DNA from: Symbiodinium natans
Taxonomy: Eukaryota; Sar; Dinophyceae; Suessiales; Symbiodiniaceae
NCBI GenBank assembly: GCA_905221605.1
Contig: CAJNDS010002716.1
Coordinates: forward strand, 126,001-190,000
Reading direction: 5' to 3'
Length of the DNA stretch: 64,000 nt
A program made the position numbers and the translations under genes. A model generated the notes under the pieces. That model made no database searches, had not been told where the DNA came from, and saw only the letters and a list, made by a program, of their open reading frames with translations. Of this stretch, positions 52,494 to 62,665 are shown piece by piece (position 1 is the first letter of the stretch; every line of letters starts with the position of its first letter).

Positions 52494-54140
52494 TCGCTCC
52501 GTCCAAAAAGATTTCACAGCTTGATCAGAGGTAGTTTGTTTGTACCTGGAGGCTTCTGGCGTGCAAGCTAGCATAGGAAGGCCATGAAGAGTGCACTGAC
52601 TGCTTCACGGATCATGCAGCCAAAGGTCATGTTTGGACAAAGGGGGACGCCATGGGAAACTACACAGGCCAGCTGGTGATTCCAGCATTGCATTGACAAT
52701 ATACTGTGCAAGCGTTCGTGCCAGGCCCCTTCATTACGTACTTTGAAGATGAAGTGACAAAGACACCAGCACGCCAGACCTTCGGATTCCCCGGCCTGAT
52801 GCGGTCTTGTAGCATGTGGCTCTTTGCTAAAAGGTTGGGTCTTCTTTGACGGCATGTCGTTCGATATCCTCACCTGGGAGCCTTTCAAAGAGGCATCTCT
52901 GCGAGCATCCGGCGCAAATAGCTCTTGTGCCAAAAGTGGCAGCAACTAACCAGCATGCATCAGTGCTCTTAAGGGGCTCGGAAGGCGATTGAGGAACTGA
53001 GAGTCCTTGGCATGACAACCGTGGGCGCAACCATTATCGTAAAGCGTAGAGAAACAGCAGGAAGTGCAAGCAGCTTCCTTGTGTAAGAGCAGGCACAGTC
53101 TGCACAGCATGCACAGCACATAGCCACTGGATAAAGATGGCGCACCATGCGGAGAGTACATATCCTGTCAAACGAAAAATGTAACCAAATCAGCTGTCTT
53201 TGATCTCTAGGAGCTTGGCGGTGCAAAGCAAGGCACAAACAAAATGACGCATTGCCGAGCAACAACCATCCTGTTGGCACACTTCGCCCTGGCAAGGTTT
53301 TTTGCGTGAACAGGGCAAATGAGTGAGGGTGGGACCTCAAAATCATCCATGGCAATCTGTTCACGTGACCTCAGTCTGAAATGTGCTACATTCCGCCCCT
53401 GCGTGCAGGCGACCCCAGCCCAGTGGCAGCTTCTTGGATTGCACAAGAGAGGCCTCTGCATCTGAGCAGTTGCAGCCCTGAGAGTTGGCAATCCCCGAGA
53501 CTTGATGCTAGAACATGTGAGCAAGCCTTGCATCGCCTGCAAGGGTGTAAGTATAGATGTTTATGGATTAGGCTCGAGTCTGGAGTCGAGTCTGAGTACT
53601 AAGCTGTAACCAGGCCAATCATGGCGAGCCAAGGCCCAGTCCAACAGATGTCTTGTGTTTCAAGCCACTAAGTCACTAGTAGCTAGTCTTGCAGATGGTT
53701 ATAGCCGGAAAAACCTCAACCCGCGTTGAAATATCCAGCAAGAGTCGGTCAAACACCAGATCTTAGAAGAAAAGGACCGCAATCTGTCAAGCACTCCAGC
53801 TAACCCGCTTGTTGTGTAAACCGCAGGGACTGGAAACAACATTCGGAAAGAGGCAATGCATCGTTTCCGAAGGGCAAGAAATTCAAGAAAGCTCAAGAAT
53901 GGGTTGGCAGATTTTGCCAGCCTCCACTGCTTTTGCTTTTGGATAGCAGCACCGGCGACCCAGATGGGCGTCGCAGCATCCAGGTCTACTACTTTCACAG
54001 GAGACACATGACAGACATCAGAGACAAACAGTCCCTGACATGTGTCACGGTATCCAGGGTCTGTTCGTTGCACAAAAGGTGACCATGGTGTCTGGCGTCT
54101 TGAGTACACACTGCGGAGCAGGATCTGAAACTGAAACTAA
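52494..54140. other. Stretch without recognised gene
   Basis: No supported exons on either strand. GGCTCGAGTCTGGAGTCGAG near 53571 is a short local repeat. Confidence 0.35.
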
Positions 54141-54144
54141 CGTC

Positions 54145-54480
54145 CACTTGTCTCCTTTTGTCTCCCTTCCTGTTGGATTGTATGGTCGTGTTTCCCGTGT
54201 CTTGTGTCTCCGCTTTGTCTCCCTTCAGGTTGGAAGGGTCTTCACTTGTGTCTCTTTGTATCCCTCCATGTTGGATGGGTCGGCCGGGTTTTGCGGTGGG
54301 CCGGCGTCTCCACTCTCCGCTTGCTTCCTTTCTTGTCGGATTGGTCTGCCGGGTATGGGCTGGCCGGTGTCTCCACCTGTCTCCCTTTCTTTTCCCTCAT
54401 GTTGGATGGGTTTGCCGGGTTTCCTTCGGCTTGTGTCTCCATTCATGTTCACCGGGTTTGCGGTGGCCGTGTCTCCGCAC
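54145..54480 (+). repeat. Degenerate tandem repeat, TGTCTCC...GTTGGATGGGTYTGCCGGGT units
   Basis: Four to five units of about 60-90 bp combine TGTCTCCCTTYCTGTTGGAT, GGGTCGGCCGGGTTT and GGTGGCCGTGTCTCC. Long frames on both strands result from the repeat. Confidence 0.7.
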
Positions 54481-54577
54481 TCGGCAAAGCAAATTTTACC
54501 TAAACCTGGTGATGCCGAGGGCAGAGAATCAGAGTTCATCATCTCTGTTCCCTTTTTTGTGCCTCGTTTCTTCTCCC

Positions 54578-54667
54578 CGCCATGCCTGCCGTGAAGCGGC
54601 GCGCGCCTTTGCTGAAACTTACAGTAAGCCCGAAGCCCAGAAGCCTGCGCCGGCGCCAGCCGACTGA
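54578..54667 (+). CDS. Possible terminal exon of an unknown gene
   Basis: A frame reads CREAARAFAETYSKPEAQKP then APAPAD and a TGA at 54665-54667. The Ala/Pro/Lys-rich tail is typical of a protein C-terminus. An alternative frame from the ATG at 54582 is also open for 37 codons. Family unknown. Confidence 0.3.
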   Translation, partial: RHACREAARAFAETYSKPEAQKPAPAPAD

Positions 54668-56178
54668 CAGTGGACCGGTGACCGACCCCTGACAACCTTT
54701 CAAAAGTCGCGTGCGGTACCAGTTTGATGACGGCCTGCTTAGCCTTCCGTCCACGAACTGCTTGATGCATGATATCAGGTATGACTGCCAGCAGCCTATT
54801 TCACGCCAAACCCTGCCACCACATCCTGAATCGGATCTGCATTGATGTGGATGCCAATTGGGGTAGAGTTGATCTCGCCTGCATCCGCCGCTTGGCTAGA
54901 TGCGGCTAGATACGTTCCTCCGAAACGGAGGCTTACGAGTCCGCGATTTCCTGAACACAGCACCGGCGCCTGCCGCCTGTGCTGCTTGGGGTTTGACGGC
55001 CACGCCTGCCCAGATTAGCTTCGCTCACGTTGACAGGCTTCTACACCAGAGCGAACGTATCTCGGGGACACGGTGTCCATGCGCGTGCGAACCTACTGGG
55101 TTCACCGGCTTTGCCAGCTATCCCACCGCCAATGGCTCTGACAACCCGCCCACCCACTCCAACTGGGCTGCCACCAGTTGTTGTTCACTGGGGCGCAGGG
55201 CTTGGCGTAGGCCAAAGGGTAGGAGTTGTTTCCGCAACATAATGCAGGGCGTCCCTGTTTGCGTGCCGACGTTTTGGCTTGGCAACTCAAGCCACTCTCT
55301 TGAGGCAAAGCCCGGTGAGGGGGTTAGCTTTCACCCTGCATTCAGCGATACATTTTGTGAGCATCGTATAGAACTTCAGAACATCGTCAACCTGTGCTGA
55401 GGGGGTGATGGAATGTTCGTTGTCTGCACCAGAACACCTCCCACATCTCGTGCGTCAAGGCGCTCGACCCCTCAGAGCGTGTCGCTGCTTGAATCATTCC
55501 TTTTCATTGCTTCATGGCGGCCCTTTTTCTTCCTTTTGCTCGCATGTAAAGATATAATACTAAATCTGGTGTAGCTGTAGCTTTCGCATTCATCTGTGTC
55601 ACATTGGTGTCCAGAAATTACGACCATGCCTTAGAAGATTCGTTCATAGCGCTGGACCAAAAACAGACAGCATTCCAAAGCTTGGAGCCCTTTGTATTGC
55701 CTTTTCCTTTGACAAGAGACCGACAGGCTACTTCTTTACCTCACAGATGCCGCTGATAGTAGCACCTTCGAACCTGTGAGTGCTCTATCTCGGGGTTTTG
55801 AGCGGCGTACACGCTCATCGTCAAGACCAAGAAATGCCCACTAGCCAATGTCGACGTGTGTTTTTGGAGGCGGCCACACCAACATATAAGAGATTGCTTT
55901 CGTCGAGTTGCACACTTGATGGCTGATCCAATGGCCTTTGTTTCTAACTATGTTTTTCGAGACTTTGTATTTAAAGGGCGGATTCCTCTAGCTTAAATAC
56001 CCCTTCTCTCGCTCTTGATTTAGGATTCATTCACGGGCTTCCACAGCCTTGTCAGCAACAAGCTGATGAAAAAGGTTGCATTCCCGCTTGGGGTTCACGG
56101 CTGGTAGGGGCCGGGTAACGCAGGGAGTTTCAGCATGTATCTTCCTTCCGCACCCTTCCTGGACGAAAGGAATCGCAT
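54668..56178. other. Stretch without recognised gene
   Basis: A 166-codon frame (54900-55400) overlaps a Pro-rich frame on the same strand. Neither has a recognisable domain. 55480-56100 is AT-richer and shows nothing gene-like. Confidence 0.3.
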
Positions 56179-57029
56179 GTGAGTAGTAGTGGATGCACAG
56201 CTCAGCACGTCGGTGGCTTGCTCAGGCTCCCTGCATCTTGTTTTTCCAACACGACCACCGAAAGCCCGGCCAGAACTACTTCAGAGGCGTGGACAGCGCA
56301 GGTGTTGCGACCACGAGTTTTCCAGTCCCGCAAGTATTCCTTGGTTGTTAATGGCATCTTGCAGGTGGACTATTTTCACGGTGCATCCACGCAGCCGTCT
56401 GACCGCAAGTGGGAATGACATGTTTTCTGGCTTTCGACACTGTAACGCCAATGCGATCTCGTTCCCTGTCCCAGCCCTCGTTCAACTCTGGTCAGGCCAA
56501 GCAGTCGTTCGGCAACTTCAATGATGGTCTGATGCATTGCCTGCCACTGGGCACAAGCGCAAAAAGCACACCGGTGCAATTGCGACGCTTTATGGTTTTG
56601 ACAGGGTTTGTGTGTTCGCTCTTGTGTGCAGTGCCAAATAAGCCCAATTCACATGTCTTGAATTTAGCGTGGGGTGTGGGTGCTTTTGCTGGCAGTGGAT
56701 CAGGGGGGGCAGCCTCGACTTTGGTAGCGGATCAGCAAGCTCTGTCGTCAGCACGGACACAGGCATAATTGTCAAGCGACCGCTATAGTTGCATGTCATT
56801 CTTTGCCGACGGCTGTTTTGGCTCAGCGCGAAAACGAACCACGAGCTTGTGCCTGCGATGCGGGGACATGAGTTCAAATTAGGGCTTGTCGTCCAGAAGT
56901 GGGTATCTTCTTAGCCAGGTTTGCACAGTTGATGTTGGTGGCCATGACATCGCCTCATTCTCGGGAGGAAAGCGTTTTGACTCTGTGTCCGGGATTCATC
57001 TGTGCAACAGTTTTCCCCTGAGGAGTTGA
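56179..57029 (+). CDS. Possible multi-exon gene of unknown function
   Basis: Three exon-like plus-strand segments are seen: about 56300-56385 (SRKYSLVVNGILQVDYFHG), about 56712-56790 (LDFGSGSASSVVSTDTGIIV, KRP) and about 56928-57029 (VDVGGHDIASFSGGKRFDSV, SGIHLCNSF, stop). All have protein-like composition. Splice borders are not secure, the segments are in different frames and no family is recognised. Confidence 0.3.
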
Positions 57030-57506
57030 CGTTGTTACGATGTCATTTGCATCTTTAATACAGTAATACCTTTTTGTGGCCGCCGAGGATCCACAAAGAT
57101 TCCTCTGAGGCCTGAAGCCGCCGGGCTCGAAGGCCACGGAAGTAAATGTTGTGATGTAGAGGCTTGGTAAGGCAAGCGCCCTTTCACATGATGCTTGCTG
57201 GCTGTGCCCGAGTTCCGGAAAAGACCTTGCTTGCGTGCTTATCTTGATTCAGTTCCGCGATATTGGGGCCAAGTGTGCAAAGTGAGCCCGGCGCGCGCTC
57301 TTGGTCTCGACTCAGCTGTATGGAACTGTGCCAAGACAGCCCCTTCGACAAAGTGGCCACTATTAAATTTGAGGAGAGAAAAGGACCGAATGGGATAAAT
57401 ACAAGGGTAAACGGTAAACAGCATTCATTAAGACTTTGGAAACAGCCATTTACTGGAGTCTTTACGCCCTTTGCCCTTTGGACGAGCGGCGTAGCCTCTT
57501 CCTGCC

Positions 57507-58304
57507 ATGGCAAAGTACGATGCAGACATGAACGCCTTCACCGATGCCGGCGGCGGCATCAAGAGGAAGGCAGACACGCAGGCTACGAAGGATCCCGCTG
57601 CACCAAAGAAGCCGGTAGGGGGCGGGTTTGGTTGCTTCCTTGCGCAGAACAGGGCGGCTTTTTCGAAAGATGTGAAAGGCCAGCCGGTCGCAGCCGTTAC
57701 CAAGCTTGCTTCCAAGAAATGGAAGCATCTCAGCGAGGACGAGAAGAAGGTCTACCAAGAGGAGTACGAAATAAAACAAGCCGAGTACGAACAGGCCAAG
57801 AAGCTGTATGTCCGGCTAGCCACCTACAGGGAGGCCGAGAAGCCTGTGAAGAACGCGCGGCTGGCCAAGGAGAATAAGGAAGCAAACGGAAACGAGGATG
57901 CCGAGAAGGCAGCTCAGGATAAGAGTGCCGAGAAGGAGATCAAGGCAACGGCCAAGGCTAAAACGGCTAAAGCCACAGCCAAGGCATCCCCCAGCACCAG
58001 CAGAAGGCCTGGCATGAAGCTACTGCCAAAATCGCCTTTTGATTGTTTCTACGCGCAGATTCGAGCGGGTGAGAGGCTACACTTCTCCGTGCCAATCTCA
58101 GCCATCAGAAAATGTGCGTTTCACAGATGGACTATGCTCGGCGAGGACGACAAGGCCTACTACCGAGAGGAGTATGAAAGAGCGAAATCCGAGTACGAGG
58201 CCGCGAAGAATGCGCAGCTGACCGGCATTGACAAGGAGGAGACTGAGAAGCGTCGTGAGATCCAAATCAGATCCGCCCCTTGCACGCAAATGGCTTACAG
58301 TTAA
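57507..58304 (+). CDS. HMG-box protein with two HMG-like boxes
   Basis: Single uninterrupted frame of 265 codons from ATG to TAA. Box 1 (residues about 32-97) has PKKP, FGCFLAQNRAAFSKDV, ASKKWKHLSEDEKKVYQEEY. Box 2 (about 170-238) has PKSPFDCFYAQIR, CAFHRWTMLGEDDKAYYREE. The aromatic core and the Trp of helix 2 are present in both; box 2 is the more diverged. A Lys/Ala/Glu-rich linker (EKEIKATAKAKTAKATAKAS) joins them, as in histone-like and HMGB-type architectural proteins. It should bind or bend DNA without strong sequence preference. This fits a lineage with little histone-based packaging, but nuclear localisation is inferred. The gene is intron-less, unlike most others here, so retroposition from a spliced mRNA is possible. 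A related gene follows 0.5 kb downstream. Confidence 0.85.
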   Translation: MAKYDADMNAFTDAGGGIKRKADTQATKDPAAPKKPVGGGFGCFLAQNRAAFSKDVKGQPVAAVTKLASKKWKHLSEDEKKVYQEEYEIKQAEYEQAKKLYVRLATYREAEKPVKNARLAKENKEANGNEDAEKAAQDKSAEKEIKATAKAKTAKATAKASPSTSRRPGMKLLPKSPFDCFYAQIRAGERLHFSVPISAIRKCAFHRWTMLGEDDKAYYREEYERAKSEYEAAKNAQLTGIDKEETEKRREIQIRSAPCTQMAYS

Positions 58305-58827
58305 ATGTTGCGGACTTCTGAAATGGGTGTTCCGTTCAAGGGGACTGCTGTAGCATATGCTGTATATCGAGAAGGAGTTCACAAGAAAAGATATGGCTGG
58401 AGAGAGGTGACGGCCGATCACCACCGTAAACAAAACGACAAGTTTAGAAATTTACTCAGTTTCCAGTTGATGGCGTTTGAGTGGGCTGGGGAAACTTCTT
58501 GATGATGCTTGCGTAGGCTTGGGGGGAACTTTTATTTGGTTCTTGGATGGCGTCTGGATGGGCTTATAGGGGGAACTGTTTAGTGGCCTTTGGATGGGCT
58601 TGGGGGGAGGAACTTTTTGATGGCCTTTGGATGGGCTTCCCCCCAAGTGAAAGTCCAGCTCACAGAAAGCCCAATTCCAGCACTAAGCCAGTAGTACACG
58701 CCCTTCTCCATAAACGTACTTGCTTTGGCAACCTGCTTGAATCATTGAATCATTGTAGACCAGTAAGAACGACAAAGTTTCGAAAAGGATAAAGGGGGTC
58801 TACACAGGGCTTCTTGCCGAGGCAGGC
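58305..58827. other. Spacer between HMG-box paralogues with TGGATGGGCTT repeats
   Basis: Between about 58520 and 58645 the unit GGMACTTTTTGATGGCYTTT, GGATGGGCTTGGGGGG recurs four times at about 35-45 bp spacing. No gene. Confidence 0.55.
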
Positions 58828-60048
58828 ATGAGTGCCTTCATCGATGCCGGCGAGAAGAAGGGCACCAAGAGGAAGGCAGACAAAGCAGTCACGACGAAGG
58901 ACCCCACAACACCAAAGAAGCCAGCAGAGGGTGCCCGTGGCAGTCAGTTCCACACGCAGAACAGCGCAGCCTTTTCAGCAGATGCCAACGGCCAGCCAGC
59001 CACAGCTGCCACCCAGCCTGCCCCCGACAAACGGAGACACCCTGGAAAGGACGAGAAGAAGGCCCAGCAAAAGGAGCACGAAACAAAAGAAGCCGAGCAC
59101 GGACAGGACAAGCAGACGTATGCCTCGCTACCCAGCACCGACAAGGAGGAGACGGAGAAGCTGGGTTCTCCACCGTCGCCACCAGCCATGGACATCAAAG
59201 AGAAGCGCAAGTACACTCGTGAGGAGTGGGATGAATGGAATGCACACAAGCAGGCCAAAGACAGTGGCCACACGCATCAGGATCGGTCCGACTGGCAACG
59301 CAAAGGCAAGATGACAGACACTGAAGACCCTGATCAGGACGAAGAGTTCCGATCCAGACAGCCACCTCCTGCGGCGCAGGCCCACGTCTGCGATTCGTTT
59401 GCAGCGCCTTCACCTGCAATCCTTCCGCCAGCAATGCCTCCAAGCGCTCCTGCTGCGCGACCAATCAAAGTGATCCTTCCGCTCGAAATCGCAAAATACG
59501 CAAAGCGAAGGGAGAAGGAGCGCTTGGAGAAATTGGAAAACAGTCGCAAAGATCTGGAGCATTACAAGGGGAAAGCTCGGCGTGAGAGGGACAGACGAAA
59601 GGATTTGGAAACAGATGTGGAGCACTACAAGAGGAAGGGTAAGCGCTTGGAGGAGGATGTGGAGCATTACACGAAACAGGCCCGGCGTGAGAGGGACAGA
59701 CGAAGGGACTTGGAGAAAGATGTGGAGCACTACAAGAGGAAGGCTAGGCGCGAGAGGCGGGGGCTGTTGTTTTGTTTTGTTGATCCTTGTCGCTTGCTTG
59801 TGTTTTTGTGTCGTTGCATCAATTCCGACAACGATTGCCGCTACCCCTGCTGCTATGTTTGCTTCTACCACCACTGCGATTGCTGCGTATTGCTACTGCC
59901 ACTGCGACTGCTACTGCGACTGCGACTGCTTCTGCCTGCTACCTGTGTCCTACTCCCTGCTTGCTGCTACATGCTGTATTGGCGTGGCCGTCCTCAGCTA
60001 ATGCCCTGGGCCGGAGATGTTTGCTTTAAGCTTGCCCTCCTCTGGTAG
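58828..60048 (+). CDS. Decayed HMG-box paralogue fused to a charged coiled coil
   Basis: The N-terminus (FIDAGEKKGTKRKADKAVTT, PTTPKKP) matches the upstream HMG gene's start (FTDAGGGIKRKADTQATK, PAAPKKP). The following 65 residues align position by position with box 1 (FHTQNSAAFSADANGQPATA against FLAQNRAAFSKDVKGQPVAA). The helix-2 Trp and most aromatic core residues are lost (APDKRRHPGKDEKK), so this box cannot fold normally. Next come YTREEWDEWNAHKQAKDSG, a Pro-rich linker and four diverged repeats of about 22 residues (RKDLEHYKGKARRERDR type) predicted as coiled coil (residues about 225-310). From about 59,760 the frame becomes Cys/Leu-rich with no similarity, so a donor probably lies there; the stop at 60046-60048 may not be used. 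Confidence 0.65.
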   Translation: MSAFIDAGEKKGTKRKADKAVTTKDPTTPKKPAEGARGSQFHTQNSAAFSADANGQPATAATQPAPDKRRHPGKDEKKAQQKEHETKEAEHGQDKQTYASLPSTDKEETEKLGSPPSPPAMDIKEKRKYTREEWDEWNAHKQAKDSGHTHQDRSDWQRKGKMTDTEDPDQDEEFRSRQPPPAAQAHVCDSFAAPSPAILPPAMPPSAPAARPIKVILPLEIAKYAKRREKERLEKLENSRKDLEHYKGKARRERDRRKDLETDVEHYKRKGKRLEEDVEHYTKQARRERDRRRDLEKDVEHYKRKARRERRGLLFCFVDPCRLLVFLCRCINSDNDCRYPCCYVCFYHHCDCCVLLLPLRLLLRLRLLLPATCVLLPACCYMLYWRGRPQLMPWAGDVCFKLALLW

Positions 60049-60262
60049 CGGCGTGCCTTCGCCCCTCCTTTGAGAGCGGCGTGGTCTTCATCAGCTAGTC
60101 CCCGTGCACTTCCTATCGTTTTTGTTCATGTCCCAGGGTCCCCAGCCCGGCGTGGTGGCCCTTAGCTGCGTCTCAGGTGTTTCTCCCCTCTGTCCTCCCT
60201 AAAGTGGCTGGCCGTCATCAGCTAGTTCCCAGGCAGTTCCTCGTCCCTGTCCTCTCTCGATA
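59980..60262 (+). repeat. Degenerate tandem repeat, GTGGYCNTCATCAGCTAGTYCCC units
   Basis: Four diverged copies lie near 59988, 60083, 60150 and 60208, about 60-95 bp apart. Each has a GGCGTGGCC-like start, CATCAGCTAGT and a CCCNGGCAGTTCC end, often followed by CCCTCCTCT. Confidence 0.6.
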
Positions 60263-60687
60263 GCGGTGTGGCCAAAAGGTTATTGAGCTTGGTGAGTCCC
60301 CGGCGTAGACTGCTGGTGTAGAGCCACCGAACAAAGGCGGATACTGGGCTAAGGAGCTCCTGTTGACCAAACAACAAAAAGTTCAACCAACAACAACCTA
60401 GATTCCTAGATGCAACCCCACGCACAAGAAGACACATAACAAAGAATGATGCCAGCGATGGTGGACCCCTGAGGAGCAAACGACGAGACTTGGAGGACCG
60501 GCTGGAGGTGCTCTCTGTGCTGTATTTAAGAGAAGGACACAGGACGCAGGCTGGAACAGTGCAAGAACGTACGGTTGCCGGTTTTTCAGACACTGAGATT
60601 CTTACTCTCATTCTCACTCTCACTGTCTGTCTGTCTGTTTGGCTCCCTTCCCAGTCTTTGGCGGGAGGCCTCTGCTGCATGGTGAAG

Positions 60688-60790
60688 ATTCTTGAGGGTG
60701 ACGCCGTGAACTTGGGGCAGATTGTGGGAGTCAACTCTTCAGTGAACCGACAGGTGGCAAAAGGAGCAGCACAGACCATTTGCCTGAAAG
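60688..60790 (+). CDS. Isolated exon resembling eIF5B/IF2 domain 2
   Basis: The peptide ILEGDAVNLGQIVGVNSSVN followed by RQVAKGAAQTICLK is bounded by AAG before 60688 and GC after 60790. It resembles the beta-barrel of eIF5B domain IV (LGxVxxIxxNxxxVxxAxxGxxVxIK). Domains of eIF5B with the GTPase were not found in the window. It may be an orphan exon, a processed fragment or a chance resemblance. The surrounding frame is open at 60490-60819. Confidence 0.3.
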
Positions 60791-60799
60791 GCCACAAGA

Positions 60800-61139
60800 C
60801 CTGTTGCGGGAGGGCTTAGCGTTAGGCAGCTGCTATGCTGTCAGCGCCTAGAGATTTCTGGGCGCAGAGCACCGGCGACCAAACATAGGATGTGGATGCG
60901 AGGCTTGGGAATCCTGGCCAGTATGGCTTTCAAGTAGTACGAAGCACAAGCGGCTCTTCAGGTGCTCTGACGGATATTCGTTCTGGCATGGATGATATCC
61001 GCAACCGACGTTCCGACAGCCGATGGACATTCATACGCTGGTTGCAAAGTCCCCCAGCTGGAAACAAATGCTGTATGTGAACTCGTCGATGAAAATGACT
61101 TCCGGATTTGGCACGCGATGAGGAGTTCAAAAGGGCACG
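60800..61139. other. Stretch without recognised gene
   Basis: A frame at 60892-61080 (SGSSGALTDIRSGMDDIRNR) is mildly protein-like; no family recognised. Confidence 0.3.
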
Positions 61140-61867
61140 ATGGATAATTATTAGATAATGTCGACCATCGCCAAGAATTTCCTAATCATTGGAAGAAATT
61201 GAAATTCTGAAATATCTCCCCGAAATTGATTTCCTACGAGAAGATAGAAGATATATTCAGGAAAATCGACTGTTAATCGAATCATCCCGACAAATATTTT
61301 TTTCAATATTGAAGATATTCAGATTATCTTGCAGCTTTCATTTATCAACTATTATCGACGAATTTTAGTTCGGAATCAAATCAAAACTCTATTTTCATTC
61401 GAGTTAGATGAGATCGAATACATTCTTTAAATTATTATATTTCGATTATGGATACGATGTATATATTGAAAAGATTTTGTCGACATGAAAATTTAGATCA
61501 AATTTTTCGATATAATATTTTAGGATGGTCGTCGCTTTAGAGATATTTAATATCAAAAAAGAAGAAATAATATTTGGAATTTTAAATGAGGAGAATGATT
61601 TTGTTAGAATTTCGAAAATTATAATAATATTTCTTTTGGATGATTAGGGGTTTTCTAATATTTTTGTTGGAAAAATTAGGGGGGTTTAATAGGTTTTCTA
61701 TTTTTTTGATGAATTTTAATTATTCCACGCATATGGACTATTACTATTTCTCATAATGGTCGACATAATATATTTGAGAAATTAGGATGGAATTCAAGAT
61801 AGGGTTCAAGATTATATATCATTCTTTCGGGATGCGGGGTCTAGATTAGATTGATCTCGAAATTAAA

Positions 61868-62080
61868 TTTAAAAATTTTCTTTATTCGTTTTATCTTCTA
61901 TCACCCGAAATTTAGATTTTATTGGACCCAAAATCAAATCTAAATCTTTCTTTATTCGTTTTCTCTTCTATTATTTGAGATTTTAATTATATAGGTCCTA
62001 CCTAAATTCAAATCTAATTCTTTCTTTATTCGTTCTATCTTCCTTCATCCTAGGCTCCAGAGCCAGGGTCTATTTAGGTC
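61868..62080 (+). repeat. ~73-bp tandem repeat, TTCTTTATTCGTTYTMTCTTC units
   Basis: Three diverged units each have TTTCTTTATTCGTTYTMTCT, then TCTAYYA and a GAATTT-like word, then TAGGNCCNANNTNAAATCTA. They start near 61868, 61941 and 62013. Confidence 0.75.
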
Positions 62081-62304
62081 CAAGATAAAAAGATACAATC
62101 TAGATTCAGGTCTAATCTTATCTGCTCCAATATTTAAATCCGAGGCCCAGATCAGACTTGGCCCCGTTGTATTTTCCTTCATTATATATATCTTTCCATG
62201 ATCTTTCAATAATTGAAAATACTAATATTTCTAGTCTTTCTTATATATATATTATAATATTATATTATACTCTGCCAATTCCCAATGTCCACGGGATTTT
62301 ATGA

Positions 62305-62430
62305 GAATCTTCGGTTTTCCATGAGGATCTTTGATTTCTTATGAGGATCTTCGATTTCTCGGGCCTTATATGAATCCATGAGGGGTCTTCTTTTTTTATG
62401 AGGGCCTTCGATTGCCTATGAAGGTCTTAT
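62305..62430 (+). repeat. ~25-bp degenerate tandem repeat TATGAGGATCTTCGATTT
   Basis: Five copies read TTTATGAGAATCTTCGGTTT, CCATGAGGATCTTTGATTTC, TTATGAGGATCTTCGATTTC, ATGAGGGTC-like and CTATGAAGGTCTTATACG forms. Confidence 0.7.
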
Positions 62431-62499
62431 ACGAATAATGATTGTAATTGGTTTTGGTTTAGCTTGGGGAGGGGGTGGCCTTGGGGTTTCCAGCAGGAC

Positions 62500-62665
62500 T
62501 TTTGGTCTTCCATTTGAAACTTCGGACTTTGGGATTTTAGGTATAGAATTTTGGGTTTTCATTTGAAGCTTCGGATTTGGGGTTTAGGGCCTAAAGGTAT
62601 AGGTCTTTTAGGCCTCCATTTGAAGCTTCGGGGTTTGGGGTTGAGGGCTTAGGATTCAGGAGTTT
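62500..62665 (+). repeat. ~60-bp degenerate repeat CCATTTGAAGCTTCGG...TTTGGGGTTTAGGG
   Basis: Three units start at CATTTGAAACTTCGG (about 62511), CATTTGAAGCTTCGG (about 62561) and CATTTGAAGCTTCGG (about 62617). Each is followed by TTTGGGNTTTAGG. Confidence 0.7.

Noticed and set aside
56800-56830. Spliced-leader-like string (GGCTGTTTTGGCTCAGC)
   Set aside because: It needs an insertion and several mismatches against the dinoflagellate spliced leader, and no gene start follows.
57263-57877. A 204-codon frame overlapping the first HMG-box gene
   Set aside because: It is a shadow of the real HMG frame in another phase. The HMG frame has domain identity, a clean ATG and a stop.
58828-59464. Minus-strand frames of 85-109 codons opposite the second HMG-like gene
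   Set aside because: They mirror a Lys/Glu-biased coding strand and lack any domain.
60222-60797. 191-codon minus-strand frame
   Set aside because: It spans a GTCTGTCT-type simple repeat and the reverse of the eIF5B-like segment, and has no recognisable domain.
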